Below, one piece after another: positions 37,620 through 49,905 of a DNA stretch of 64,000 nt. This stretch comes from Leptoclinus maculatus (taxonomy: Eukaryota; Chordata; Actinopteri; Perciformes; Stichaeidae). Positions within the stretch are counted from its first letter, which is position 1; each line of letters begins with the position of its first letter. The notes beneath the pieces are model-generated. The model was not told where the DNA came from, did not search any database, and worked only from the letters and a program-made list of their open reading frames with translations. Location of the stretch: assembly GCA_032191485.1 (NCBI GenBank), contig JAVDOI010000012.1:18971985-19035984 (forward strand), written 5' to 3'. A program made the translations under genes and the position numbers.

Positions 37620-37842
37620 TATGGTTGAAGTCGTAGTGGTCGTTTGGAATGTCACCCACTTGACTATTGTTTAAACTTTAAAGCCTCGACTTCGGAATTT
37701 TGGCAATCGCCATCTTGTTTTTTTTCAACCAGAAGTGACCAAAGAGGGTGGAGCTAAGTACAATGGAAGTGACGGCCAAAATGTCACAGTGAACTCAAAA
37801 CTCACTGTGAAAGGGTTAAAGTTGTAAGACGAAAACACAGAC
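37620..37842 (+). repeat. family A dispersed repeat, left part (interrupted)
   Basis: Begins with a worn CRE module (gtcacccacttg replaces the usual gtcacccattgg), continues with aaagcctcgacttcgg and tcgccatcttg, and reaches the cactgtgaaagggttaaa module. It breaks off near gaaaacacagacag. The family resumes at 38411. Confidence 0.65.
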
Positions 37843-38410
37843 AGTAGTTACAGATGTCCCTCTCTTGGTCTCTTTGCACGAGTCGCACTTTACTCTGACA
37901 CACACACACCAACTCCGGCTCAGTACAGCGTGAGACACGCATCATGGTAGAGAGAAGAAAAAGATTGAAAGTGTGACTAACTTTTTACTCCAGTAGATGC
38001 TGAGAACCTTCGTAGTCAGTAAGAGAGGAAACCGCAGCAGTTTATCACAACATCTGGCCAACAAGCAGAACAGAAATGTTCAGAAATGCTCAGTTTTCTA
38101 CTGTTTGGTATCGTTAGCGACGCCATATGGAGTTTGATCATAAGAATTGGCTAATAAATTAAAGCTAATCGCTAAGCTAATTGTTGAGCTGCAAATATGT
38201 TTTAAAGATTTTGGAACTTCTTGTATTGCTGCTCAAGAAAGACTATTTGTATACATACAAGAATAATAAAGCAACTGAGCTTAATTAATTGTCTTTTTTT
38301 TCTCACAATATAATTAAAAATGGCCGATAAGAGTATCGATAAGGAGCCGAACCGATAAGAGTATCGATAAGAGTACTAGTATCGATAAAATCCCAACAAT
38401 ACCCATTCCT
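37843..38410 (+). mobile_element. insertion inside family A, probably a hAT derivative
   Basis: The sequence is absent from other family A copies. Its right end has repeated tatcgataagagta and ctagtatcgataaaatccc, ending aatacccattccta, which I recognise as the terminus style of some fish hAT elements. The left part has tcgcactttactctgacaca and, at about 37945, ATGGTAGAGAGAAGAAAA, a possible decayed start. No clear target-site duplication, and the left terminus is not defined. Confidence 0.45.
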
Positions 38411-38730
38411 AGCCGTGGTAGCGACCTGTCAATCACAAGGTAGCCCCGCCCTAAAGCATACTCCACTTTATGGTCTATTTGACTCTAACTGGACCATAAC
38501 TTACTAAATGAACATCATGCTGTATTGAAGAAGACTTGAAACTAGAGATTGAGACCATAAACTCATGTTTACAATGTTTACTGAGGTAATAAATCAAGAG
38601 AGAAGTAGAGTCATTTTCTCATAGACTTCTATACAATAACTTATCTATAAAAACCCTGCTGGCCATGAGAAAGAATGCAAGTTTAGGATGCACCACATTT
38701 GCTTCACTTTTCAGACCCGGAAATTGCAGA
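38411..38730 (+). repeat. family A dispersed repeat, right part (interrupted)
   Basis: Resumes at tagcgacctgtcaatcaca and runs through the standard modules to cttttcagacccggaa at about 38730. Together with 37620-37842 it makes one original copy. Confidence 0.8.
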
Positions 38731-39894
38731 CTGAATATTTGCTGTAAAAGCCTGGCGCTCTTCCTGGGGGCTGGGCCCTATCGCTCACCCTGTAGACATA
38801 GATCCTTCCTGTAAGGAACAAGGAAGACGGTTTTGTTGCTGAGCTCTTTGTTCAACAGAGTGTATCCTCTCTCACCGACTTACACACACACACACACACA
38901 CACACACACTGGCTGGAACAACAAGGAAACAGGATGTGTTTTTGCCAGTTTTCAGCAAGGATTTCCCCCGTGGAGGCCTTCCTGATCTGGGCTGTAAGAG
39001 TATGTAAACACACTCGCTCAAAGATGCATAAACATGAAAACAAAGCTGCGCATGATGCTTCCTCGTGCTCGGATGAGCAGGTGGGCAGACGCCAACGCAA
39101 ACACACAGATGTTCGCACTCAAACAAAGACGCACACGTACAGTGTGCACACCTTCCTTTCCACTGAGTCAACAAGTTGATGGTGACTTTTGTGTTGAGGA
39201 AGAAAGAAAAAAACCAGTCAATTTCCCCTCCAGCTTCCACTCAGGATGTGATTGAACGTTTTCCTGTGGACACGCAAAGACAATGTCAGCATGAGTTAAC
39301 CTCTGAGCCACATTCATAAAAAACACAGCAGCTCTGCTTCCACAACACGTTTATCTAACGAGGGTTACAGGATGGATTCTTCACTGTGAACATCAGGCAT
39401 GTCTTCCCCTCTTCAAGTGGAGTAAACAGATGAGTCAGCGGGGTTACAGAGTTCTTAGTTTGATGATCATTGAATACCTAAAGTAGTTAAAGCATCTTTA
39501 TGTTTACAATAATAATGTTGCATGTTGTGGAATTGAAATGAATGGAAATACTTTAGAAAATATAAAAAAGAAAATTACGCAACATCAGTATTTCTTGACA
39601 TAGATTCTCTAAAATAACTGTTGATTCAACCCTTTGGTGCATATGATCATGCAAGCGTGATAATCTGAGCACTCTTTGGAAATATATTCTTAGATTTGAT
39701 TAATTATTCACACAACTGCAAATCATTTTTTTTAATGATCATTCATTTAATTAATTATTATTTAAAACAAATGTATACATTTTGTTTGGTTTAATTATGT
39801 CTATTTAATATTGACATACTGACTGACTGACTTATTGAATGAATGTGAGGTCACTTTTATTCTAAGTCAGTTCTTACACGCTCTCACCGTAATG
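38731..39894. other. non-coding stretch, no gene seen
   Basis: (CA)14 at 38882-38909. AT-rich after 39470. No gene recognised. Confidence 0.5.
38882..38909. repeat. (AC)14 microsatellite
   Basis: 28 bases of AC. Confidence 0.95.
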
Positions 39895-40135
39895 CCTAGT
39901 ATATACAGGTACGTGCTAACCTTGCTTAATTAGCTGATGGGAATATCATCAGTATTTCAGGTATTTAGTCTTAAATCAAAGTACTGACCTGATGATTGTT
40001 CCACATCAGACGTCAAAGGATCCCTAAAGTGTTCATCAAGGGGGGACCATGAATGTACACAATTCCCCTGTAGGCTCATTCACAAATGTGAAGCTCATAG
40101 TAGCACTGAATAACAAGCTAGCACGAGAGAGAAAA
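39895..40135 (+). repeat. family B dispersed repeat, left part (interrupted by hAT)
   Basis: Contains agctgatgggaatatcatca, tgacctgatgattgttcc and tgaagctcatagtagcact, matching the order in the 45940 copy. The hAT element begins at 40136, and the family resumes at 41478. Confidence 0.6.
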
Positions 40136-40499
40136 TGTAACGGTTCACAAAATTCACGGTTCGGTTCGGTACGGTACAGTGGTGTCACGGTTCGGTACGT
40201 TTTCGGTACGTTTCGGTACGTTTCGGTACGTTTTCAATACAGTAGAAAACTATAAATGCCAGAGAAACGTACTTGATTTTAAAATATATTTATTCATTAA
40301 AACTAACATCATAAAGCTATTCTTTGACTTTGAACAATGATGGAACTATACCTGAGTGACCCATCTTCTGGGGTGTCTTCTTAGCAACACATAAGCATAA
40401 AAAACTAAAACTGCTCCTTAAAAAATTTTACGTTAATGTAGTATTGTTACTTACATCTTCTCCATCATCATTTTAGTATGAACAATGATGGAACTACAC

Positions 40500-41228
40500 C
40501 TAGTGAACGTGGCTCTTCATCTCATTCAGTGATGAGGTAATGTGTGTTACAGTCAGGTAGCGTTGTGTCTGAAGAACATGACTCTTCATCTCATTCAGTG
40601 ATGAGGTAATGTGTGTTACAGTCAGGTAGCGTTGTGTCTGAAGAACGTGGCTCTTCATCTCATTCAGTGATGAGGTAATGTGTGTTACAGTCAGGTAGCG
40701 TTGTGTCTGAAGAACATGGCTCTTCATCTCATTCAGTGATGAGGTAATGTGTGTTACACTCAGGTAGCGTTGTGTAGCCCTCGACGTCCAGGCATCCGTT
40801 GTCAGAGCAGCAGCGGGTGCCTCGGACATGTGATTCTCTACTTGTGCTTTTGTTTTCTTGTACAAAGCGGGAATTACGGTTTGGCTGAAATGGGCTCGTG
40901 AAGGAGTAGTGTAACGGGGTCAATAACATTCAGCAGGTTCATAAAGCGTTTTACACTACAGAGTCGGGTCTCATGTCCGCGGCTGTAAGTGTACCAATCG
41001 CCGTGAGATATTCCCACTGATGTTGCCGACACTCGTGTAGCAAATGCGACGTAGCGTTGTTTTTTTATCCACCACTCTCTCACCATCGCCCTCATAGTTC
41101 ACAGAGAAACCAAAGTGGCTCCAAACACCAGACCTGTAGGCCGTTGGAGGATCTTCTATTCCTGGTCTATTACTAGCCATGTTGCACCGAGCTAACGTTA
41201 GCTTCATGTAGCGTGTCTCACAGCGCAA
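40500..41228 (-). pseudogene. hAT transposase remnant with fourfold internal repeat
   Basis: The N-terminal part (from about 41150) gives SGVWSHFGFSVNYEGDGERV then VDKKTTLRRICYTSVG, and further on HLQPR, the BED-domain layout W-x-HF ... C ... H-x4-H. The first cysteine of CxxC is arginine, and one extra base after HLQPR shifts the frame. A later frame gives ALTTDAWTSRATQRYLSV (TTDAWTS at 40782-40805, with the aspartate being the first catalytic acid of hAT transposases). After it, TQRYLTVTHITSSLNEMKSH recurs in frame for four copies in all, and the frame ends at 40500. Dimerisation and remaining catalytic parts are absent. Confidence 0.82.
40505..40776 (-). repeat. 69-bp tandem repeat, four units, inside hAT coding sequence
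   Basis: Units start at 40505, 40574, 40643 and 40712. Each contains ctcttcatctcattcagtga and cagtcaggtagcgttgtgt, or one-base variants. 69 is a multiple of three, so every unit adds 23 residues without breaking the frame. The shorter relative at 1110 has one unit only. Confidence 0.95.
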
Positions 41229-41477
41229 AGTGCCCGACTGGAGTAGGAAGTGTTTCTTTGGTGGTGGGCGTGTCAGAGAGCACGCTGTCCGTTACATCAT
41301 GTGTGTTGCCAGTTTGAGAACAGTGACTCCACCGAAAACATAATATTTCCCACAATTTAAGCTTCTGCATTTTCCAAATGCACTAGTATTAACGTATTGT
41401 TCGGTTCGTCATGCGTACCGAACCGTGAGCCTCGTACCGAACGGTTCAATACGAATACGCGTATCGTTACACCACTA

Positions 41478-41560
41478 CAGACGACCTAGATAGTCAATAG
41501 GGTTCATCGTCTTGGAGCCATGAATGTTGTGAATGTTGTGCCTATTCGTCAAAGTAGATG
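41478..41560 (+). repeat. family B dispersed repeat, right part
   Basis: Continues the copy split by the hAT: gggttcatcgtcttggagcc then atgaatgttgtg. Confidence 0.5.
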
Positions 41561-41564
41561 TTAC

Positions 41565-41660
41565 GGTAAAATCGCCGAACTGGAGGCTTTAAAACGACAG
41601 ACCACAAACCAACGGGTGACGTCATGATGACCACGTCCACTTCTTATATACAGTCTAAGG
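41565..41660 (-). repeat. family A fragment with CRE-like site
   Basis: Terminal 5' module only: aggctttaaaacgacag, then aacgggtgacgtcatgatga (TGACGTCA at 41617-41624) and cttatatacagtcta. The CCAAT motif is mutated to CCAAC. Confidence 0.75.
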
Positions 41661-42123
41661 TTTAGAATTCCAACTTGGGTGTTGCTTTTTACCACCATTT
41701 GGGTGTCTTAATAGGCCCAGAAGAAAGTCTCCAGATCTCCTCTTTAATCTTTCATCACAATCTAACGTTCATTCAACAACCCCTTTACGTCGTCCGCCCT
41801 TCATACGCCATTGTGCCGCGTGGCGCATCGCCGTCAGCTCCCCAGATGCATTTACGTCATTCGGAACAGGTGCGCCCAGTCGCATCCGCTGCCGTGCGAA
41901 GTGTGATGCGGGCTTTAACCTTTCCTCTGCCCTCCTCTTCCCCCTCCCCCATACCCAACACCCCTGCTCCCCCCCTTTCTCCTCCTCCTCCTAACACCTG
42001 AAACGTAAGCTCAGTGGGCAGAACATGAGAAGGGAAAAGATGTGGGGGTGCTCAAATGTACAGATAGTGCAGAGAAAGTGGGGGACAGGGAGAGAGGGGG
42101 ATGGGAGTGTGTTTTTGTCTGTG

Positions 42124-42254
<131 letters not shown>

Positions 42255-45200
42255 AAAAGACACACATAGAAGCATGGAGCTGAGCTATTTTTAACTTGCT
42301 CAGTCAGCCTGATAGGGTAGGTCTATATATAGTGAGGCATAGGCAGCTCGGGTAACCGTGTGTGTGTGTGTGTGTTTTAGCGCTATTCATGGTGATTGTG
42401 ACGCTGTGACTCTCCAGCTGTAACCAGGATACCCCCCCCAAACTACACACACACACACACACTAATGACGGTCACGCTGCTGGTCACCAGCTTATCTTGT
42501 TTAATCCAATCACTCCACGCATGGAGACTCATGCTACCTCTCCTGAACCTAAAAAGAATGCAGCACTCCAAATGCCCCAGAAAGGCAAAAAAATGTTAGA
42601 GATGGAATCCGATCCGATCCAATAATTCACATATCGACCAGTGTACCAATCCATATATATACACATAAAAACATAGGTGGGGTGGCTGCTCCAAGCCAGA
42701 AACCGGAGATAAACATGATAACCTACATATTAATATCATTTGTTCAGTGATTGATTTTTGGCTCAATAAATGGACAGGGAGTCCCCCCCGAGGTGCTCTT
42801 AATAAACCATTCATTATTTAGGCTATACTTCTATCGTAGATTAATAATCTGTCTTGTCGTACATGTATCCCTATTCCAGCCGACACACAGGACTGTGTAA
42901 CAAAGCATATCTAAGAAGCAGTCACACACATTGTTGTTTGGAACTTATTTGGTGAGTTTTTTTCCGATAGTGTAGATATCCATTTGAAAACCTGATGAAG
43001 GAGTTGTCACTTTGCCGTAGAACTCTTCTTTGAAACACTCTTCTTACCTTTTAACTCATGTTATAGAAATCTATTAGTAGTTGATGATTGCTCGGTATCG
43101 GTATCGGTATCGGCAGATGTCTGAATTTAAGAATCAGGTAATGAATATTAGACACACTGTTCTTCATCTAAAGTAGACGCTAGTGATTGGCTGGTAGAAA
43201 TGTATACTGTCATTCAATATATGTGTGTATACACACACGCGCACACACACACACACACATATATTCACATAAGCAAATGTTAAACCGACACATTAACCAA
43301 TACATTTTTAAACATGGTTTCCTACCTGCCAAATAGAGGATTTATTCACAACATTTATGTTACTATTTATGTTGCTACTATCACTTTATTGGGGTAATTT
43401 AGATTAAGACTTATTTAATGTAGCATACGCCTAAACATTTAATATCACAAACCGTATAATTAAACTGATTTTGTAGGTGTATATCTTATAATAATTGACC
43501 ATAGTTTGTCAACACTCCAGAAAGTCTGAGGTCAAATCATTGCTTTCCCATCAGGTCAGTGTTACGGGAAGTCTGGTTACGCAACAACTCAGACTCAAAT
43601 CTCAAAGCCTGCCCGGACAGCGTTAGCTTCCCCAGCATAAGTTGACATAGTAAACCGAGCTCAAACTATATGTTGAATTTGCTTCTTGGAACCGAATCAG
43701 CTGAAAATGAGTCAGACTAACAGAAATAAGCCTGGCTTATTTGGTGAACCGGCTTCATGGAACGGGGCCTCTGGTCCCTCTGGTCCCTCGGGTCTGCAAA
43801 GAGGTCTGTGACGTCTGTCGCTGGTTTTTATGGCGCTGACACAATCGGCAGGTGTCTGTGAATGTGTGCAGTCCACATACAAATAGCAGAGGGGGTTAGC
43901 CACGGGGCAGCTGCCGGTGTGGTCATTTGTTGTTTCAGGTGTATCGACAGGCGGACGGCGAGAGCATCACGGAACAGCTGAACATTTGTTTGGGCATCAT
44001 CAAAGCCAGCTCATACTACTGTATTAGCTCAGCTGCAATCGGAGTCTCTCGCATACTAAAAAACACACACACACACACACACACACACTCAGACACCATG
44101 AAGCAGATCAAAGAGTAAACAGGAAAACGTAGAGCACTCAAGCCACCGTTTTGTCATCACTATTCTTGGTGCTCTGATGTCATTGTCAAGGGGAGTGAGA
44201 TTTCCTCTTGAAAGTTGTCCGTTTATTCGATATGTCACCAATGTCGCAGCTGGAGCAGCCAGAGTCAATATTGGTGATGAGTAAAATCATATATCTATTG
44301 TTCTATGTTGTGCCTTTTGATCATACAACAGGAATTATTAAAGAAATATGTGAGAAAATGGGACAGTTTCTTTCATCTACCAGACGGCCAAATGCCAATT
44401 TAAACCCGTCCGCATGAACGGTCAGAGCAACTGACGTAGTATAACGAGGGAGAAAGTCCACTCAGGTCAGGTGGGGTTGGAGGACAGATGGGTCAGACAA
44501 ACATGACTTCCGTGTCCCATGTGGTGACAAGTCAGCATTGACTTGATTTACCGTAGTCTTTACTAACACCAGTTAGTGTACCGGTAGTTATTTTACCTAA
44601 AAAAACACGTATTTCAACCCATACCACAATATTTTCCTTAATCTAACTGATTCGTTTTGTTGCTTACTTTAAAACTTTGAAACTTTAATTTAAAAAGACA
44701 TCATGCATGTAACGAGCGGATTATATTGAGAATTTTGAGAACGTTTTATCTCATCATTGTCTGGTGAGAAACACAGGTTGAGTGATTCATCAGCGTTGCT
44801 ACTTTCAGTCCGCCTGACCGCAGCGATGTGCGCTTCAGTCGCACCCACCCGGTTGTGAGAACAAATCCGCACCACCCAACATGCAAAAATACATCAATAG
44901 ACCCGCAACCCGCAAACCTTTATGCATTATAGTAGCACAATTGCCAGGACCGAGAACTGACGCGATAAGGACAGAGACGGACTGAGCACGGGGAAGAGAG
45001 GTTCAACATTTTTATATTTTAAACATTTTAGTGTCTCCTTTTTATCGTCAACAACGCTTCGTGTCGATATTGTCACAGTTAGTGTTCAACAAACGGTGTC
45101 GTGTCGTCGTCGTCTCGGTCAAATATTCCGTCAGAGTTTTCATTAACTGAATTAACACTAGCGCACAGGATATCTAAATATAATTCACTGAGCACTTTAA

Positions 45201-45601
45201 TGGAGAATAAGTAAGGTAAGGCTCTGGTACTCAAGAATATCTGGTATTCAAGAGTAGCTAAATCTTTAGTGTGTTTGTTACACCCCAACACCGTCATATT
45301 ATAGTGTGTAATAAACAGCCTCTAGGGGCCACTTGGAGGGCTTTAGACTACGATGTAGACTTTATATGAAGACACAAGTTAACAGACAGACACCTATTAG
45401 GATTGTTTGCAAGTTATTTGAAAGAACTGACAAAGTCACCACGTTGTCTCCATTAAGCTTTACATGAATCGGACAGGAGGCACAAAAGAGACTCTCTGCA
45501 GGGAACAGAATATTTGGTTTAATGCCAACCTCTCCTCCTGGTTTAAGATACGCACTTTCCACTCGAGGTAGAGACTAGAGCATAAATCATTCAGCAGATG
45601 G

Positions 45602-45603
<2 letters not shown>

Positions 45604-45635
<32 letters not shown>
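45604..45635. repeat. (TG)16 microsatellite
   Basis: 32 bases of TG. Confidence 0.95.
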
Positions 45636-45636
<1 letters not shown>

Positions 45637-45939
45637 ATGCAGCAAAGATAATGCCATGGCTGCATATCAAATAACAGTCCTCCTGACCCTGGCCTTTTTA
45701 CATGAGCTCCAAAGGTCTCATCCCCTCTGCATTATCACAGCCCTCATTACTTATTCATCACCAGGAGACCTGTGGATGGTTGCCTGCACGTGGTGCTGCT
45801 TGCGTATGACTCTGCTCACAAAAGAACATTTAGTATATATATATATTTATATGTACTCTATAGTCTTGGGGCAAATGATGACCCTATAAAGCCGTCCCTG
45901 GTCTCATGTTACACACAAATTTGGGGAAAGTGAAGCGCT

Positions 45940-46410
45940 AATATCGAATCAGGAATTGATATCGGCAGATGAGTTGAGGTCTAAATCCTAAATTTAGCTG
46001 GTATAATGTTCAACACATTCAATATCTTAGTTTAGCACGTTAGCATGCTAACATTCGCTGGATTAGCACTAAACACAATGTACAGATGAGGCTGATGGGA
46101 ATGTCATTTTTGTTCGTAAATACAAAATATTGTACAAAATTTAAATTTCGATCTGATGACGGCGCTAAAAGAAAAGACACTCTCATGGCAACCCATACAA
46201 TAGTTTGGGACATTTCACTAATCCACAAGTGTGAACCTCGTGGTGGCGCTAGAGGAGACGTCCGAGGATCACCAAAGTGATTTCCAATTCATCATCAGAG
46301 GAACATGAAGCAAAATTCCGTGGCGATCCATTCAAAAGTTGTTGTGATATGTCAGTCTGGACCACAGCGTTGGACCAATCGTCATCGCCATCCCCAGAGC
46401 CACGTGGCCA
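45940..46410 (+). repeat. family B dispersed repeat, longest copy
   Basis: Runs from the gttagcatgctaacattcgc block through gaggctgatgggaatgtcat, cgatctgatgacggcgct, aagtgtgaacctcgtggtgg, caattcatcatcagaggaa, ttgtgatatgtcagtctgga to catccccagagcc. It contains an inner duplication of the 'ggcgctaaaag/ggcgctagagg' segment relative to 22621. Confidence 0.72.
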
Positions 46411-49179
46411 AAAAAGGGGATTAGTAGGTGGAGAACAAAAGCAGTTTATCTCTCCTTATCAACCCCAAAACATTTCAGGTGTTCAATGTCGATGCAGGCA
46501 GTTGAATCAGCATCTGTTCGATGTTAAAGCGTTAAAGTAATGTAATGTGCTTTGCACAGAAACACGCTCACCGGGATGATCTGCTAACTGAAGGGGTTTT
46601 ACAGCTTTCTCGTAGAGTGGACAAAAGTCTATAATCCTGCACCAGGAAGTACAATTTCTAGCTTCTTTTGTGAGCTATAAAAAAACATTTGAGCTCGGTG
46701 AAAACCAGTTGAAACGTCACTGTAACCGCTGCTGAAGAAAACAGGCGCTCGACCATCTCATCCCTAGCTCAGCGTGTCTCCATAAGTCACAATATCGTGT
46801 TCCGCGGGCCTCCTTAACCGTAACATCTGGCTGAATTCAGGTCGCCCTAGCAAGAAGCAGAAGCGCTACGGGGGGGGGGGGCGGCCGATCTGCCGCTCCT
46901 TCTGCATTGTGCTCCGTGTGTGATATGGGTGCCGTCCAGCTGAGTGGCCAAAGAGATAAGCTCCGCTCACGGAGTGTGGACACAGGCTTGCACAGATAGA
47001 TGTAGAAAGAGGTGGAGAAATACATCTGTGCAAGATAGATAAGACCACTACTGAACAAGAGCTACTCGCAAACATACGCACGCCCCCCCCTCCCCCCGCC
47101 GACTCCCACTCTCTCTTTTCACTTTCAAACATCACCCGCCCTTTCATGCCAGGGCCACACTGAAATTTCCACCTGCATCAATCTCAGTCGCTCAAAAGTC
47201 TCCTGCTGATTTTCCCCGTACTCTTTCATGTTCAGATGAGAACAGCGAGGGCGTTCGCATTTCCCTCATTTGCTTCGTCACTGGTCTTTTTGAGGGTGAG
47301 ATCAGAACATGTGTGAATTATCTGTGAAATACTTTCTTTTTTCTCTCATTCGGGCCCTTTCGTTGAAGAGAAATTCCCGGCCATGTGACACTTCCTCCCT
47401 GAGCTTTTTTTTTCTTTTTCAAAAGCTCCCCTCTGGCGCTGCACATTTAGCCCTTGCGCGGTATGCCCACCACGTATTTACCGCACGCTGGCACGGGTGC
47501 CCCTCCCCAACACGCAAGGCGAGGCTCTCGCAGCGATCGGCCCGGAGAATCACTTGAGCGTGCATGCAAGCAGCTCCTTTAACACGAGGAGTTTGGCTCA
47601 CATTTGCCCCTCGATTTTCTCTGCATGCACGCAAAACTATGCAATGGCACACGTACACATTCGGGCATCAGCACAAATGTGTGTGTGTTGATTAAGTGTG
47701 CATTTACATGCAAACACAGACGTGCATGCATGACGATTATCCGTTGAGTTGGATTCATCCTAATGTGTGTGTGTTGCTGGTGCGCTTCTCAATCAGGGAA
47801 GGATGTAGTAGGAAGATAGGTAACATTCTGCAGTGAATGACGTTGAATTATTTGGAAATAAAAATAAAGCTGAAACAGAAAAAGCAGAAAGTCTATATTT
47901 TATATGTGCAAAATAAGTAAAAATGGCAAAAAAGTTACTGTGACTTGTCAACAAGTTATATTAAAGCTACAGTCGGTAGTCTTAAGAAACTTAAAAATCT
48001 GAAAATGATTTAAATTAGCTAAGTTTTATTGTAATACATATGTATAATTTTTGTTTCTTTATCTTTTTACATATTTTTTTTCTCCCAAATAGGGGAGGTG
48101 TTTTCTTTAGCCATATTTGGCTTCTAAACTCTCTTGCAAAATGTTCAAACTTGTTTAAAAAGTATTTCTACCATCACTTTTTTCCAGTGTATAAGTGCAA
48201 ATAAATCAATAAATCAAAATAAAAGAGTATGCTGGATTTAAAAAATGAAATGAAATAAACACAGACCGGCAATGCCAACTCTTTTCCAATGAAAGTAGCC
48301 ATAGCAGCACTAGCTCCATAAGTCGCTACATCTGGCAAACACTGACCCTCCAAAGCCGCTCGCCCCAAAATGAACATTTATTAACTTAATCAACGATGAT
48401 GACTATTGTTAGCACTCACAGCTCTTAAGCTAGCAGCTTGTGGAAGACTCTGGTGGTGAGCAATGAGTTCAAGGGTAGAGTGCACGCAGGTAGACAGGTA
48501 TTCGGGCCAAATGAAATGATTGGACGGCCTTATTACAGTCCTGCCACAGCTACCAGATTTATTATATGAGATCATGTGATTTATTGATTGCTGTCAGGTT
48601 GTAATGAGAATTTCAACAAATAGCTAGCTTTGAGATGTTTAATGGGCGAGACTATGCATTTTTCATTTCGTTGTAAAAGAAAATTCTGCAAATGTTACAG
48701 CATGAAATTTAAGATATAAAGAATTGCTTATTTTTTGTACAAAGATATGGAAATTTGTTGATTTATGATCGGAGGAAAAGGTTATAAAATGGTATTTGCC
48801 ATCTGTAAAGTAAATCCTTCAAGAATATGAGGACATTTGTTTTATTTTAATTGATTTAACCTATGGTGTACTCTTCTCCGAGGAGGGTTGAAAAACAAGC
48901 TTCTTTTTTTTTTCTTCAGCAATGCAGCGATGCGTCACACTCGTTTAATTACACAAGACTGGCCAATATTTATTACAAGCACTAAAAACCCCTTCCCGGA
49001 TTGGGGATGTGAGGCTGCTTATTTTAATAAACCTGAGCATTTGCATAAGCAAATATCCTTAGAACATAAAACATCTTTAAAGCGTCAAAGCTCATTCTCT
49101 CAGCCCAGGGCCCCTTAGCAATCACACTGAATAACACGCTACACAGCCATCACACACCAGGGAATTTTATGTGTGTATA

Positions 49180-49214
<35 letters not shown>

Positions 49215-49477
49215 TTTCATCCATGTGTCCACATTTGAACATGCACAGTTTAATTTGTGTGTGTGCGGCTGTGTGGATGCGTTTCCCGTAAGGTCGGTGC
49301 TCACGTCTATTGTGGGAAAACCTGAAGTGCTTCTTCAGTGAATGAGGGGAGGAAGGGGAACCATAGCACCATCGTTGTTTTAAGAAAGGGGGAGGGGAGG
49401 GTGACGAGAGAGAGGAAAAAAGAGTGTTACAGGACTAAAGGGGAGAAAATAATTACATTTTACCCATAGCCTGCATT
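46411..49477. other. non-coding stretch, no gene seen
   Basis: G12 at 46870-46881, C-rich at 47083-47098, TG-rich at about 49165-49214. 47960-48570 contains a ttaaagctacagtcggtag block that may be a fish repeat, not assignable here. No coding region recognised. Confidence 0.45.
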
Positions 49478-49905
49478 TGAGGAGTGGACGTAGTCATCAT
49501 GACGTCACCCATTGGTCTGTGGACTGCTGTTTTGAAGCCTCAAATTCAGCGATTTCACCATCGCCATCTTGGATTACGGCCGTCGCCATGTTGTTTTTTT
49601 GCAACCAATGAACGGAAGTTACCACATTTCATATGCGGAGGAGTGAAGTAGTGGTGTCGTATACGTCTCTGGTAGCGGCAGCGACCTGTCAACCACAGTA
49701 ATCACCCTAAAGCATACTCTGCTTTATGGTCTATTTGACTCTAAATGGACCATAATTAATAATACATCAAGTGAGATGTAGGTTCATTTTCTCATAGACT
49801 TCCATACAATCTGACTTCTTTTTGCAACCGGAGGAGTCGCCTCCTGCTGGTCAGTAGAGATAATGCAAGTTTAAGACAATCGGCAGAACCAGAGGTCGCC
49901 GCCTG
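49478..49905 (+). repeat. family A dispersed repeat with intact CRE-like site
   Basis: Begins gagtggacgtagtcatcatg and keeps TGACGTCACCCATTGG (CRE at 49500-49507, reversed CCAAT box immediately after). It continues through tcgccatcttgg, gcgacctgtcaaccac and the cgcctcctgctggtcag module. The central actagagattgag block is deleted. Confidence 0.82.

Larger units (their letters stand above)
40136..41477 (-). mobile_element. decayed BED-hAT element with internal tandem duplication
   Basis: Left end tgtaacggttcac and right end cgttacaccacta are inverted partners. Both are followed inward by cggttcggtacg/cgtaccgaaccg arms, typical of Ac/ZBED1-like hAT termini. The minus strand encodes, from the 41477 side, a BED finger and the start of the catalytic domain, all broken by indels. 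A 69-bp segment is present four times near 40505. The C-terminal half is missing. It sits inside a family B copy, so it is younger than that copy. No target-site duplication could be read. Confidence 0.85.

Noticed and set aside
40505..40776. CRISPR-like array (four regular repeats)
   Set aside because: Units are contiguous with no spacers, encode transposase residues, and the window is eukaryotic.
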